Assembly (NCBI RefSeq): GCF_033115175.1
Contig: NC_084850.1
Coordinates: 101,185,439-101,249,438, forward strand
Direction of reading: 5' to 3'
Length of the DNA stretch: 64,000 nt
From: Lepus europaeus
Taxonomy: Eukaryota > Chordata > Mammalia > Lagomorpha > Leporidae
Shown here one piece after another: positions 22,541-33,788 of this stretch; position 1 is the first letter of the stretch; each line of letters begins with the position of its first letter. A model generated the notes under the pieces. The model was not told the origin of the DNA. It did not search any database and saw only the letters and a list, made by a program, of their open reading frames with translations. The position numbers were made by a program, and so were the translations under genes.

Positions 22541-22954
22541 GGATTACTATTCTGAACTCCTTCTTAGGGTGGCTGTGAGGAGGGCCAGGAAGGACATCCA
22601 TATTTATTACACAGCACCTGGAGCTGGCAGACAAGGAGGTACCCAGCCTCCACATCCTGAATCCTGCATAGTCTTGAGGCTGCGTGAAGGAACAGCTTGC
22701 CTGGGCACATTTCTTCTTAAATTCCACAAGTGCAGTTTTCCAGTACCCTGCTGATAACGTCAAGTGACCCCCTGAGATCATGCCTACCCGCCTGTACTCC
22801 AGCTGTCCGGAGACAGGCCTCTGGTGTTCAGAAAACTGAAGCTACGGCTGGGTCAGCATCCAGATTCCAGTTTGGTTGTGGATATGTATGGTCAGTGAGC
22901 TCAGTAAAATTGTACAGGTTTATTTTGTGTTGGAGAAACTTGTAGCCAGAAGAA
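22541..22954. other. Unassigned intergenic DNA
   Basis: No exon or known repeat recognised. Confidence 0.35.
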
Positions 22955-23120
22955 AAAAAGATCACTGTGAGATACACACATAATAGAATGATTAAAGCAA
23001 ATCATGCTGATGGTACCACATACTGGCAAGGAAGTGGAGAAATTGGATGACATATACATTTGCGGCTGGGAGAGCAAAATACATCCATTCTGGAAAAGGG
23101 TTTGCAACTTTTTTTTGTTT
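22955..23120 (+). mobile_element. L1 fragment (sense)
   Basis: CACTGTGAGATACACACATAATAG...CTGGCAAGGAAGTGGAGAAA matches the L1 ORF2 3' region; truncated on both sides. Confidence 0.85.
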
Positions 23121-23153
23121 TTATGTTTCAAAAAATCTTTAACTCAAAATTTT

Positions 23154-23223
23154 TAAAGATTTATTTTATTTATTTGAAAGGCAAAGTTACAGAGAGAGGG
23201 AGAGGGAGAGGGAGAGAGGGAGA

Positions 23224-23259
<36 letters not shown>

Positions 23260-23508
23260 TCGATCTTCCATCCTCTGGCTCACTCCCCAAATAATGGCAG
23301 ACTGAAGCCAGGAGCCTGGAACTCCATCCCGGTCCCCCATTTGCGTGGCAGGAGCCCAAGCATTCGGGTCATCATCAGCTGCCTTCCTAGGTGCATTAGC
23401 AGGGAGCTGGATGGCAAGTGGAGCAGTTGGGATTCCAACCTGTGCTCATATGAGATGCCATCATTACAAGTGGTAGCTTAACCTGCTATGCCACAATCCT
23501 GGCCTCTG
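23154..23508 (-). mobile_element. C-SINE with (AGAGGG)n/(GA)n tract
   Basis: Minus copy with TSD tcaaaattttt on both sides (near 23,143 and 23,509); purine microsatellite at 23,195-23,255. Confidence 0.92.
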
Positions 23509-23544
23509 TTTCAAAATTTTTTGCACCAAATTAATCTTATATTT
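23509..23544. mobile_element. MITE fragment
   Basis: TTTCAAAATTTTTTGCACC then AAATTAATCTTA matches the inner half of the palindromic MITE at 5,945. Confidence 0.5.
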
Positions 23545-23847
23545 AAAAAAAAAGATTTATTTTATTTATTAAAAAGGCAAAGTGAAAGGGAGACAGAGGG
23601 AGAGACAGAGAGATTTTCTGTCTACTGAATCATTCCCCAAATGGCCACAGGCCAAAGCCAGGAGCCTGGACCACAGGTAGCAGGGGCCCAAGTGCTTGGG
23701 CCATCTTTTGCTGCTTTCCCAGGCACTTCTTTAGCAGGGAGTTGGATCACAAGTGGAGCAGCCGAGAGGACTTGAACCTGTCTCTCTGACATGGGAAGCC
23801 AGCATCTTAGGTGGTGGTTTAACGCGCTGTGCTGCAATGGCGGCCCC
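23545..23847 (-). mobile_element. C-SINE, diverged
   Basis: Minus copy ending GTGCTGCAATGGCGGCCCC. Confidence 0.9.
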
Positions 23848-24507
23848 AGTTTTTTTTTTTTTTTTAATTTCAAAATAGTTTTAAATATACAAAATAAAAA
23901 TTGGAAGTAGTACAGAGTTTCCGTATGCCCCATACCCAGCTCCCCCTGTTTTCACATATGAGTGTATTTGTTACAGTCTATAAGCCACACCCAATTTCCC
24001 CTTGTTATAACATCTCATATTAGTATAATATAGTTGTCACACTTAATGAGCCACACCCAGCTTCCTCTGTTTGTTCAATCTGAATTCCCTGTGTCCCTCT
24101 CACCCCTCCCAGCCTCCAGTAGTCATCATCCTCTGTTCAGATTGAGGTTTTTGTTTGTTTTGTTTTTAGCTCCTTCATATAAGGAAGAACACATGGTATT
24201 TGTCTTCCTGTGCCTGACTTTCTTCACTTAACATGATGTCTTCTACTTCCATTTTTCTGCAAATGATAAGATGTCATTCTTTTTTAATGGCTGAATAGTT
24301 TTCCATTGTGTACGTATATACCACATTTTCTTTATCCGTTCATCTAATGATGGACACTTTGGTTGATTCCATACCTTGGCTCTTGTGAGCAGTGCTGTGA
24401 TAAACATGGTAGACCAGGTATCTCTTTGATACGATGCGTTTATGCCTTTGGGATTTATACCCAGTAGTGGGATTGCTGGATCCTATGGCAGTTCTATTTC
24501 TAGTTTT

Positions 24508-24809
24508 ATTTTTAAGATTTATTTATTTGAGAGGCAGAGTTACAGAGACAGGGAGAGAAAGTGGGAGGGAGAGATCTTCCATCCACTGGTTTACTTCCCA
24601 AATGGCCACAACGGCCAACAGCCAAGACTGGGCCAGACCAAAGCCAGGAGGCCTGAACTCCATCCAGGTCTCCCACATGGGTGGCAGGACCCCAAGCACT
24701 TGGGCCATCTTCTGCTGCTTTCCCAGGCACATTAGCAGGGAGCTGGATCACAAGCGGAGCAGCTAAGAGTTCAACCTTGCTCATGTGGGATGTTGTTCCA
24801 CAACGCCTG
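24508..24809 (-). mobile_element. C-SINE, classic type, in L1
   Basis: TSD tttctagtttt at 24,497-24,507 and 24,810-24,820. Confidence 0.95.
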
Positions 24810-25062
24810 TTTCTAGTTTTTAAAGAAATCTCCAGAGTGCACTAATTTACATTCCCACCAACAGTATCTAAGTTCCCCTTTCGTGTTTATGAAATGCATG
24901 AAGTTCGTATTCCTTAAATAAATAGTTTCTAGGAAAAAAATATTTAAAAAAAGAGTTCCCTTTTCTCCACATCCCTGCCAGTGTTTGTTACTCTCTGTGC
25001 TTGGGATAATAACCATTCTTACAGTGGTGAGCTGATAGCTCATTGTGTGTGTGTGTGTGTTT

Positions 25063-25167
25063 AAGTATAGAACGCTTCACAAATTTGCATGTGATCCTTG
25101 CACAGGGGCCACGCTAATCTTCTCTGTATCATTCCAATTTTAGCATATGTGCTGCCGAAGCGAGCAC
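25063..25167 (-). pseudogene. U6 snRNA retropseudogene
   Basis: On the minus strand it begins GTGCTCGCTTCGGCAGCACA and runs through AGAGAAGATTAGC and GGCCCCTGTGCAAGGAT to GAAGCGTTCTATACTT. That is full-length U6 with a few substitutions and no U6 promoter (no PSE/TATA is visible upstream). It is flanked by the direct repeat ctcattgtg (25,039-25,047 and 25,167-25,175) and followed by a (CA)n tail, so it was reinserted by L1 machinery into the older L1. It is unlikely to be transcribed. Confidence 0.96.
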
Positions 25168-25544
25168 TCATTGTGGTTTTGATTTGTATTTCCCTGATGG
25201 TTAGCGATACTGAACGTTTTTTCATATATCTGTCGGCCATTTTTGTATTTCTTCTTCTGAGAGCTGTCTATTTAGGTCCTTTGCCAATTTGTTAACTCGA
25301 CTGGTTGTTTTTGTTGTTGAATTTTTTTGAGTTCCCAATATATTCTGGATATTAATTTTCTGTCACAGAAGTAGCTTGGAAATATTTTTTTCACATTCTG
25401 TCACGTGTTTCCTCATTCTGTTGATTGCTTCTTTTGCTGTGCAGAAGCTACTGAGTTTGATATAATCCTATTTGTCTAGTGTTGCTTTTGTTGCCTGTAC
25501 TTTTAGAATCTTATCCAAGAAGTCATTGCCTACACCAATGTCTT

Positions 25545-25879
25545 TTTTTAAAAAAAGATTTATTTATTTATTTGAGTCAGAGTTAACAGAGAGAAAGAGA
25601 GAAGCAGAGGCAGAAAGAGAGATTTTCCATCTGCTGGTTCACTCCCTAGTTGGCCACAATGGCCAGAGCTGTGCCAATCCCAAGCCAGGAGCCAGGATCC
25701 TCCTCCATGTCTTCCTACGTGAGTGCAGGGACCCAAGAACTTGGGCCATCTTCTACTGCTTTCCCAGGCCACAATAGAGAGCTGGATCGGAAGTGAAGCA
25801 GTCAGGACTAGAACCGGCACCCACATAGGATGGCAGAACTGCAGGTGGTGGCTTTATCCACTACGCCACAGTGCTGGCC
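25545..25879 (-). mobile_element. C-SINE, classic type, in L1
   Basis: 16-bp TSD cctacaccaatgtctt at 25,529-25,544 and 25,880-25,895. Confidence 0.97.
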
Positions 25880-26105
25880 CCTACACCAATGTCTTGAAAT
25901 GTTTCCTGTCTGCTTTATTCTAGCAATTTCATAGTTTTACGTCTTACATTTAGGTCTTTCATCCATCTTCATTTGCTTTTAGAATATGGAGAGAGGTAGG
26001 GATTTAATTACATTGTTCTATATATGTAAGTGCAGTGTTGCCAGCACCATTTATTGAAAAGACTCTCCTTTTTTCTTGGCACTCTAGTCAAAAATCAGTT
26101 GGCTG

Positions 26106-26446
26106 GGGCCAGCGTTGTGGCATAGGAGGTTAAGCCACCACTTGCAAGGCCGGCATCCCATACTGGAGTGCCAGTTCAAGTCCTGGCTGCTCCACTTCCA
26201 ATCCAGCTTCCTGCCAATGGCTTCAGTGCCAGGGCTGGGCCAGGCCGAAGGCAGGATCCAGGAGCTTCATTCAGGTCTCTCACATGGGTGCAGGGGCCCA
26301 AGGATTTGGGCCATCTTCTACTGCTTTCTCAGGTGCATTAGCAGGGAGCTTGATCAGAAGTGGAGCAGCCAAGACTTGAACCAGCACTCATATGGGATGC
26401 TGGCATTGCAAGTTGTGGCTTAACCTGCCATGCCAAAATGCCAGCC
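26106..26446 (+). mobile_element. C-SINE, mosaic, in L1
   Basis: Head GGGGCCAGCGTTGTGGC is plus-oriented, but from about 26,220 the sequence (AGTGCCAGGGCTGGGCC...) reads as the minus strand of a C-SINE. This suggests two fused copies or a fold-back. Confidence 0.75.
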
Positions 26447-26620
26447 CCTTGAAGATTTTTTTTTCATTAGTTTTTATAATTTTCATTGTAGAAATCTTTC
26501 ACTTCTTTGCTTACATTTATTTCTAAATCTTTAAATTTTTTGTGGCTATTTTGAATGGGATTTCTTTCTTGAGTTCTCTATCAACAAGATGGTTGTTTGG
26601 TATATAAAAATGGTATTTTG

Positions 26621-26878
26621 GGGCCGGTGCTGTGGCGTAGCAGGTTAAAGCCCCAGCCTGCAGTGCCGGCATCCCGTATGGGCGCCGGTTTGAGTCCTGG
26701 CTGCTCCATTTTCGATCCAGCTCTCTGCTATGGCCTGGGAAAGCAGTGGAAGATGGCCCAAGTCCTTGGGCCCCTGCACCCATGTGGGAGACCTGGAAGA
26801 AGCTCATGGCTTCTGGCTTCAGATTGGCATAGCTCTGACCATTGCAGCCAACTGCGGAATGAACCAGTGTATGGAAGA

Positions 26879-26930
<52 letters not shown>

Positions 26931-26990
26931 CTCTGCCTCTTCTCTCTGTGTGTAACTCTGACTTTCAAATAAATAAATCTTTAAAAAATG
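26621..26990 (+). mobile_element. C-SINE, classic type, with (CT)n
   Basis: Plus copy with about 23 uninterrupted CT dinucleotides at 26,881-26,926; in the L1. Confidence 0.94.
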
Positions 26991-27007
26991 CTACTTTTTG
27001 TGTATTC

Positions 27008-27331
27008 ATTTTTTTTTTGACAGGCGGAGTTAGACAGTGAGAGAGAGAGAGACAGAAAGGTCTTCCTTCCGTTCGTTCACCCCCCAAATGGCCGCTACGG
27101 CCGGTGTGCTGTGCCGATCCGAAGCCAGGAGCCAGGTGCTTCCTCCTGGTCTCCCATGCAGGTGCAGGGCCCAAGTACCCAGGCCATCCTTCACTGCCTT
27201 CCCGGGCCACAGCAGAGAGATATACTGAAAGAGGAGCAACCGGGACAGAATCCAGCGCCCCAACCGGGACTAGAACCCAGGGTGCCGGCGCTGCAGGTGG
27301 AGAATTAACCTAGTGAGCCGCGGCGCCAGCC
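27008..27331 (-). mobile_element. C-SINE, young-like, in L1
   Basis: T9-GACAGGCGGAGTTAGACAG head complement to GAGCCGCGGCGCCAGCC. The sequence TTTGTGTATTCATTTT (left) versus TTTGTATATTCATTTTG (right) duplicates the L1 target. Confidence 0.95.
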
Positions 27332-27360
27332 TTTGTATATTCATTTTGTACCCTGCAACT

Positions 27361-27759
27361 TTAACTGAATTGGTTTGCCAGTTGTAACAGCATTTTGGTG
27401 GAGTGTTGAGGTGTTTCCATGTACAAGGTCATGTAATCTTCAAACGTGAATAATTTGACTTCCTCCTTTCCAGTTTTGATGCCCTTTCTTTCTTTCTCCT
27501 CCCTAATTGCTCGTACTAATACTTCAGATACTGTACTGAATAAGTGTGCTAAAAGTGGACATTCTTGTCTTTTTCCAGATCTGAGGGAAGATGATTTTAG
27601 TTTTTCCCCATTCAGTATGATATTGGCTGTTGTTTTGTCATTTATAGTCTTTATAATTTTTAGACATGTTCCTTCTATACCTAATTTGTGGAGAGTTTTT
27701 ATCATGAAGAAATGCTGAATCTTATCAAACGCTTTCTCCACATCTGTTGAGATGATCAT
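27361..27759 (-). pseudogene. L1 ORF2 reverse-transcriptase remnant
   Basis: Open 132-codon stretch with [44 protein letters not shown] and [12 protein letters not shown]. These are RT-domain blocks around the start of the catalytic palm. The catalytic YxDD region is decayed (FEDYMTLY), so it is inactive. Confidence 0.95.
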
Positions 27760-27805
27760 ATGATTTTGTTCTTCATTCTGTTGATGACATCTTTTTTAAA
27801 CTTTT

Positions 27806-28056
27806 TTTGACATTTTATTTATTTGAAAGGCAGAGTCATAGAGAGACAGAGAAAGAGAGAGAGAGAAGTCTTCTATCCACTGGTTCACTCCCAGATGGCC
27901 ACAATGGCTGGAGCTGCGCTGATCCGAAGCCAAGAGCCAGGAACATCTTCCAGGTCTCCCACGTGGGTGCAGGGGCCCAAGGATTTGGGCCATCTTCTGT
28001 TGCTTTCCCAGGGCATAGCAGAGAGCTGCATCAGAAGTGGAGCAGCCAAAACTCAC
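27806..28056 (-). mobile_element. C-SINE, 5'-truncated
   Basis: Minus copy ending at GAAGTGGAGCAGCCAAAAC, directly joined to a plus-oriented SINE tail. Confidence 0.9.
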
Positions 28057-28126
28057 TTTCTCTCGCGCGCTATCTCTCTGCCTCTCTATATCTTTGCCTT
28101 TCAAATGAATAAGTGAATCTTTAAAA
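28057..28126 (+). mobile_element. C-SINE tail fragment, inverted relative to its neighbour
   Basis: CTCTCTGCCTCTCTATATC...TTTCAAATGAATAAGTGAATC is only the 3' end of a C-SINE in plus orientation. Confidence 0.85.
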
Positions 28127-28347
28127 CAAACATAGAAATATACTCAACAGCAGATGAATGAATGTTATTTATCTGTAATGACTTCCTCTGGTCCCTGCCC
28201 CCACACAGACAGGTAATCTATCCCTTGCTCACAGCACTCCATACAGATCCAAGTGGTTCATAAGGTGAATGTTATAGAATATGTGTACACCTCCAGTTCC
28301 TGACTGACTGATCTGCGTACTCCTTTGGGTTTGGGGTCATGCCTTTT
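28127..28347. other. Unassigned intergenic DNA
   Basis: No feature recognised. Confidence 0.35.
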
Positions 28348-28688
28348 TTTTTTTTTTTTTGACAGGCAGAGTGGACAGTGAGAGAGAGAGAGACAGAGAG
28401 AAAGGTCTTCCTTTTCCGTTGGTTCACCCTCCAATGGCCGCCGTGGCCGGCCCGCTGCGGCCGGTGCATCTCGCTGATCTGAAGCCAGGAGCCAGGTGCT
28501 TATCCTGGTCTCCCATGAGGTGCAGGGCCCAAGCACTTGGGCCATCCTCCACTGCACTCCTGGGCCATAGCAGAGAGCTGGCCTGGAAGAGGGACAACCG
28601 GGACAGAATCCGGCGCCCCGACCAGGACTAGAACCCTGTGTGCCAGCGCCACAAGGCAGAGGATTAGCCTATTGAGCCGCGGCGCCGG
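28348..28688 (-). mobile_element. C-SINE, young subtype
   Basis: TSD catgcctttt at 28,338-28,347 and 28,689-28,698. Confidence 0.95.
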
Positions 28689-28781
28689 CATGCCTTTTGT
28701 TTTAATTAACATACTGCAAAATTGGCTTTTTCCTAACACTGTATATGTCTATGAATTTTGCCATCTATATCTATATATAAG

Positions 28782-28840
28782 AGAACTTCAAAAAGTTCAT
28801 GGGGGGATCCAAGTGTGGTTTAACATTCACAAATCAATAG
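28782..28840. mobile_element. MITE end fragment
   Basis: GAGAACTTCAAAAAGTTCAT is the terminal inverted repeat of the palindromic MITE family. Confidence 0.6.
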
Positions 28841-28848
28841 ATGTCATA

Positions 28849-29156
28849 GGGGCCGCCACCTGCAGTACTGGCATATGGGCGCCGGTTCGAGACCTGGCTG
28901 CTCCACTTCTGGTCCAGCTCTCTGCTGTGGCCCGGGAGTGCAGTGGAGGATGGCCCGAGTCCTTGGCCCCCTGCACCCAAATGGGAGACCTGGAGGAAGC
29001 TCCTGGCTCCTGGCTTCAGATTGGCGCAGCTCTGGCCGTTGCAGCCAACTGGGGAGTGAACCCAGGGATGGAAGACCTCTCTCTCTGTCTCTACCTCTCT
29101 CTGTTTCTACTCTCTGTGTAACTCTGACTTTCAAATAAATAAATAAATTTTTGAAA
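28849..29156 (+). mobile_element. C-SINE, classic type, slightly 5'-deleted
   Basis: GGGGCCGCCACCTGCAG lacks about 15 bp of head; ends AAATAAATAAATAAATTT. Confidence 0.92.
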
Positions 29157-29245
29157 AGAAAATAAAAAAATAAAAAAGAATTTGTCCTTTGCCCCTTTAA
29201 GCAACAGCGCTGGCCTCTGTTTCTAGTCTTTTAAGTTTTATTTCG

Positions 29246-29683
29246 GGGCCGGTGCTTGTGGGTGTAATAGGCTAAGGCTCCGCCTATTGGACTTCTGGGT
29301 GGCAGAAATCCAAGTGTTTGGACTATCATCTGATGCCTCCCTGGTGCATTCGCAGGAGGCTGGATTGGAAGCAGAGGAAGGGCTCAATCCCAGGTTCTCT
29401 GATATGGTATGCCAGAGTCCCAAATTGTGTCTTAACCTGCTGCACCACGACACCTGCCCCTGCCCTCCACTTCCGATCCAGCTCCCTGCTAATGTATGTG
29501 GGAAAGCAGTGGAAGATGGCCCAAGTCCTTACATTCCTGGCATATGTGTGGGAGACCTAAATGAAATTCTTGGCTCCTGGCTTCGGCCCGACCAAGTCCT
29601 GGCTGTCGCCAGCATGCTGCAGGTGGAAGATCTCTCTTCTCTCTTCACCCTTAACTCTGCTTGCAAATCAATCAATCAGTCTT
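29246..29683 (+). mobile_element. C-SINE interrupted by an inverted SINE piece
   Basis: Head at 29,246-29,296, body and tail at 29,460-29,683 (GCAAATCAATCAATCAGTC); the middle 29,297-29,459 is a minus-oriented old C-SINE. Confidence 0.8.
29297..29459 (-). mobile_element. Old C-SINE fragment, nested
   Basis: CCTCCCTGGTGCATTCGCAGG...CTGCACCACGACACCTGCCCC. Confidence 0.8.
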
Positions 29684-29685
29684 AA

Positions 29686-30752
<1,067 letters not shown>

Positions 30753-31332
30753 TGTTTTTAACCCTTGAGAATCAATGTATTCCTTAGGAAAAATAAACAA
30801 CAAAGAAACAAAGCTCCAAGGTATGCCTAGAATTACTAAGAATGTTAAGGAATTGTTGGATGGTTAGGGGGAGGAAGAATGTACCAGAAGGGAGCATCTA
30901 CAGCAGAATTCTGACAGAATGATGTTCAGTCTCCTGGAAGATAAGAACATTTCCAAATGCCAATCCCCCCAACAGACAGGAAACAAAATGAGTTGTCTCC
31001 CCTGTTCCTTGCCTTAATGTAACTCCTATTATTGTAAAGAATAGCATATGCTGCATTCAATCCAGGTTACATCTTTTTGCTTACACAACAAATATGGACT
31101 CACAGATGCTGAGTGCTAAAGGTATGTAAACCTAACAACGGAGGACAACGTTTCCCATTTTGCTGACGCGACCAGAATACTGTGGCCTGTACAGGGAACA
31201 ACTGCGTGGCGTTACTCGGAGACGGAGCTGCACCCACGACCTGTGCCTGCTGGGCCTCAGGCCCAGTCTTCTTCCATCGCTACCTCGTTTTTCCATGAGA
31301 GAGGGCATCAAAAAACACTTAGAAACGGCAGC
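30753..31332. other. Unassigned DNA between the TOMM5 and ASK-like pieces
   Basis: No repeat recognised; the right part (31,140-31,330) adjoins the ASK-like exon and might be its flanking sequence. Confidence 0.4.
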
Positions 31333-31485
31333 CACCATGTCCTTTAATGACAGAGCAGTATCAGCATCAGTGTCATGGTACAGGATCACGTCATTGGCCA
31401 TGTCAAAGCTTTCGCGGACTCCAAGGTGGTAGAAGAGGGAAGACTGCCTGGTGACATCACTCATGTCCATGAAGGCTACATCCGC
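31333..31485 (-). pseudogene. MAP3K15: Single-exon fragment similar to MAP3K15 (ASK3)
   Basis: 51 open codons, including EADVAFMDMSDVTRQSSLFY, HLGVRESFDMANDVILYHDT and DADTALSLKDMV. The block SLFYHLGVRESF is diagnostic of the ASK kinases (MAP3K5/6/15) in their N-terminal regulatory region. The DADTALSLKDMV end points to MAP3K15, which is X-linked in mammals. Similarity stops at KDMV, where GTGGCT could be an old splice donor, and on the other side at a SINE fragment. No further exons are seen nearby. It is a lone duplicated exon or retrocopy remnant, not a functional kinase gene. Confidence 0.75.
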
Positions 31486-31489
31486 CTCT

Positions 31490-31552
31490 GCCTGCAACTC
31501 CAGCTTCCTGCTACTGCAGACCTGGAGAGGCAGCACTGATGGCTCAAGTCAT
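31490..31552 (+). mobile_element. Old C-SINE fragment
   Basis: ACTCCAGCTTCCTGCTACTG...GGCAGCACTGATGGCTCAAG. Confidence 0.75.
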
Positions 31553-31900
31553 TGCGGCACAGCAGGTTAAGCTGCTACTTGTGACATCAGCACCCCATAT
31601 CAGAGTGCCAGTTCAAGTCCTGACTGCTCTGCTTCCAATCCAGCTCCCTGCTAATGTGCCTGAGAAGGCAGCAGAGGATGGCTCAACTACTTGAGCCCCT
31701 GCCACCCATGTAGGATACCGGATGGAGTTACTGGCTTTGGCCTGGCCCAGCCCTGACCTTTATGGGCATTTGGGGAGTGAACAAGCAGATGGGAGATCTC
31801 TCTCTCTCTCTTTCTCTCTCTCTCTTTCTCTCTCTCTCTCCCTCTCTCTCTCCCCCACCCTGATAACTCTAATAAATAAAATAAATATTTTAAAAGCAAT
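31553..31900 (+). mobile_element. C-SINE, diverged, long CT tract
   Basis: Head decayed (GCGGCACAGCAGGTTAAGC); CT-rich 31,797-31,855; tail AATAAATAAAATAAATA. Confidence 0.87.
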
Positions 31901-31904
31901 AAAT

Positions 31905-31998
31905 AAAAGAAGCAGAAACAGGACTACATCCCAGGCAGTCTGATATGGGATGTGGGCATCCCAAGTGGTGGTTTAACCCACTGTATCACAACAGCCCC
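31905..31998 (-). mobile_element. C-SINE head fragment
   Basis: GATATGGGATGTGGGCATCC...TATCACAACAGCCCC. Confidence 0.75.
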
Positions 31999-32486
31999 TT
32001 GGATATATTTTCAGAAGATGAAGTCAGGAGTTGAATATTCATTTTATGTTCTTGTATTTCTCAATTTGTCACTGTCATCAAGTATCGCATTTTTTATTTA
32101 TCATGAAATTATAAAATATGCACACACCAGTTATTGCTCGTGTAACTACATGTTATACAACAGTACACACAGAAGCAAAAAAAGGACGATCCACAGTGAT
32201 AGGTTCAAGTAAACTCGTTTTTTTTATGGAAAAAAATGTATGTGGATGTGTCCAGGGTTTCACTTAGAACTGTATAAACACTGGATGAACAGAAATGAGG
32301 ATTTATTCCTAGGGTATTGGGATATCCTTGTCATTTATGTCTAACATGCAGTACCTTGTTTTATGAGACACTTGTGAGCAGCATGGATATTTCTGAAATG
32401 AAGGGGAAGGAATAGATGGGCTGTTTAATGGTAGGGGAAGAGCTCTGTTCTGATCCTATGTGATCAAACCACAAAAGTGGTAGCAA
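31999..32486. other. Unassigned AT-rich DNA
   Basis: Nothing recognised. Confidence 0.35.
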
Positions 32487-32745
32487 AGGGGCCAGCGCCG
32501 TGGCATAGTGAGCTGAGCATCCGCCTGCAGTGCCAGCATCCTGTAAGGGCTCTGGTTCAAGTCCCAGCTGCTCCAGTTCCAATTGAGCTCCCTGCTAATT
32601 ACCTGGGAAAGCAGTGGAAGATGGCCCAAATCCTTGGGCCCCTGCACCTGCATGGCAGACATGGATGAAGCTCCTGATTCCTGGCTTCAGATGGGCCCAG
32701 CTCTGGCCAATGAGGCCTTTTGGGGAATGAACCAGTGGATGAAAG

Positions 32746-32787
<42 letters not shown>

Positions 32788-32879
32788 CCTCCCTCTCGCT
32801 CCCTCCCTCTCTCTCTCTCCTCTCTCTCTTTCCCTCTCTCTGTAACTCTTCCTTTCAAGTAAATAAATATTTTTTTTAA
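32487..32879 (+). mobile_element. C-SINE, classic type, with 100-bp CT tract
   Basis: TSD aaagtggtag on both sides; pyrimidine tract 32,747-32,850. Confidence 0.94.
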
Positions 32880-32895
32880 AAAAGTGGTAGTAAAA

Positions 32896-32937
32896 GTAGC
32901 AGGTGGCCTAACACACTGTGCCACAATGCCTGATCCC
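32896..32937 (-). mobile_element. C-SINE head fragment
   Basis: GGCCTAACACACTGTGCCACAATGCC. Confidence 0.65.
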
Positions 32938-32980
32938 CTCCCCTTTCCACTGGATTCCACACGTACATTCATGCTCAGAG

Positions 32981-33010
32981 GTATACACACACACATACAC
33001 ACACACACAG
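32981..33010. repeat. (CA)n microsatellite
   Basis: Short CA/TA repeat. Confidence 0.85.
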
Positions 33011-33059
33011 GATGTGAGCTCTGTAGGCCGCACACTGGATACCTGATGGGGACCATCTG

Positions 33060-33731
33060 ACCAGTCCTGTGGGGCCTACACTAAGGAGCCAAGCAGCTAC
33101 TTCCGGTTAGCCACCTGGCGCAGCAGCAGTGGCTCTCAAGCACTACTGCAGTAGATCGCGCCAGGTCTCAAGAGGATCTACAATGTGGGTCAGGAATATG
33201 TGTCTCCAACAAGTCCCCAATGATCCGGGGACTCCAGTTTGAACGGCACTGGCTTAGTGTCTGGATCAGCACGTGGAGGGGGCACCTGTGGCCTGGGAGG
33301 CGCGTGAGGCCCTTGCATCCCTGACTGGATCCTCAGCCCCACACCCTGACAGCGCTCTGACCTGGGGGGAACAGGGCACACTCCCAAAGCCCAGGGTGAC
33401 ACATGACATTCTAGAAATGACGGCTGCAGAGAATTTGCCATTTAGACCCTAGATTGATTTCAGAGTCAAAGAAGAAACAAAACTGCAGCAGCCCAGAGCA
33501 GGTTTCCCGCAAAGTGACAAAGTGACAGTAGGCAGGCTTGTGCCCACAGAAGCACACACAGCTTAGTGGCTTTTTTTTTTTTTTTTCCAGACCCCAAGGG
33601 CGGGAGTGTGGTGCAGCGTGGTGTTTCTGGAGCAACACTGCCACCAAGAGGAATGTCTCACGAAGTCTCAAGCATGTGAGTAAGCCAGACGGGTCGTCCA
33701 CGTGGGGGGCTGGGGGGCAAGAATAAGAGGC
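33060..33731. other. SINE-free intergenic DNA
   Basis: No exon identified; a T17 run at 33,571 is the only low-complexity feature. Confidence 0.4.
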
Positions 33732-33786
33732 CCAAGCTAGTGTTACAGGCAGGGGCTTTGTCTGCTATGTGACAATGCCAGCTCCA
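33732..33786 (-). mobile_element. C-SINE head fragment
   Basis: GGCAGGGGCTTTGTCTGC...GACAATGCCAGCTCC. Confidence 0.6.
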
Positions 33787-33788
33787 GA

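Larger units (their letters stand above)
23849..27795 (-). mobile_element. Old L1 (antisense), 3' UTR to ORF2, broken by SINEs and a U6 copy
   Basis: Reading leftward on the minus strand, the L1 runs from reverse-transcriptase coding sequence (27,361-27,759) through the ORF2 3' part (25,176-26,105; 24,821-25,038; 24,230-24,497) to the 3' UTR and poly-A end at about 23,849 (T15). Landmarks are complements of GGAATACTACTCAGC-type and AATACAAATCAAAACCACAATGAG sequence. It is interrupted by SINEs at 24,508, 25,545, 26,106, 26,621 and 27,008, and by a U6 retrocopy at 25,063. Confidence 0.92.

Noticed and set aside
28537-29121. 194-codon ORF on the plus strand
   Set aside because: Translation of a young SINE, a MITE end and a classic SINE; no protein family.
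33571-33587. Poly-T as the end of a minus-strand retrocopy
   Set aside because: No recognisable gene sequence follows and no target-site duplication was found.
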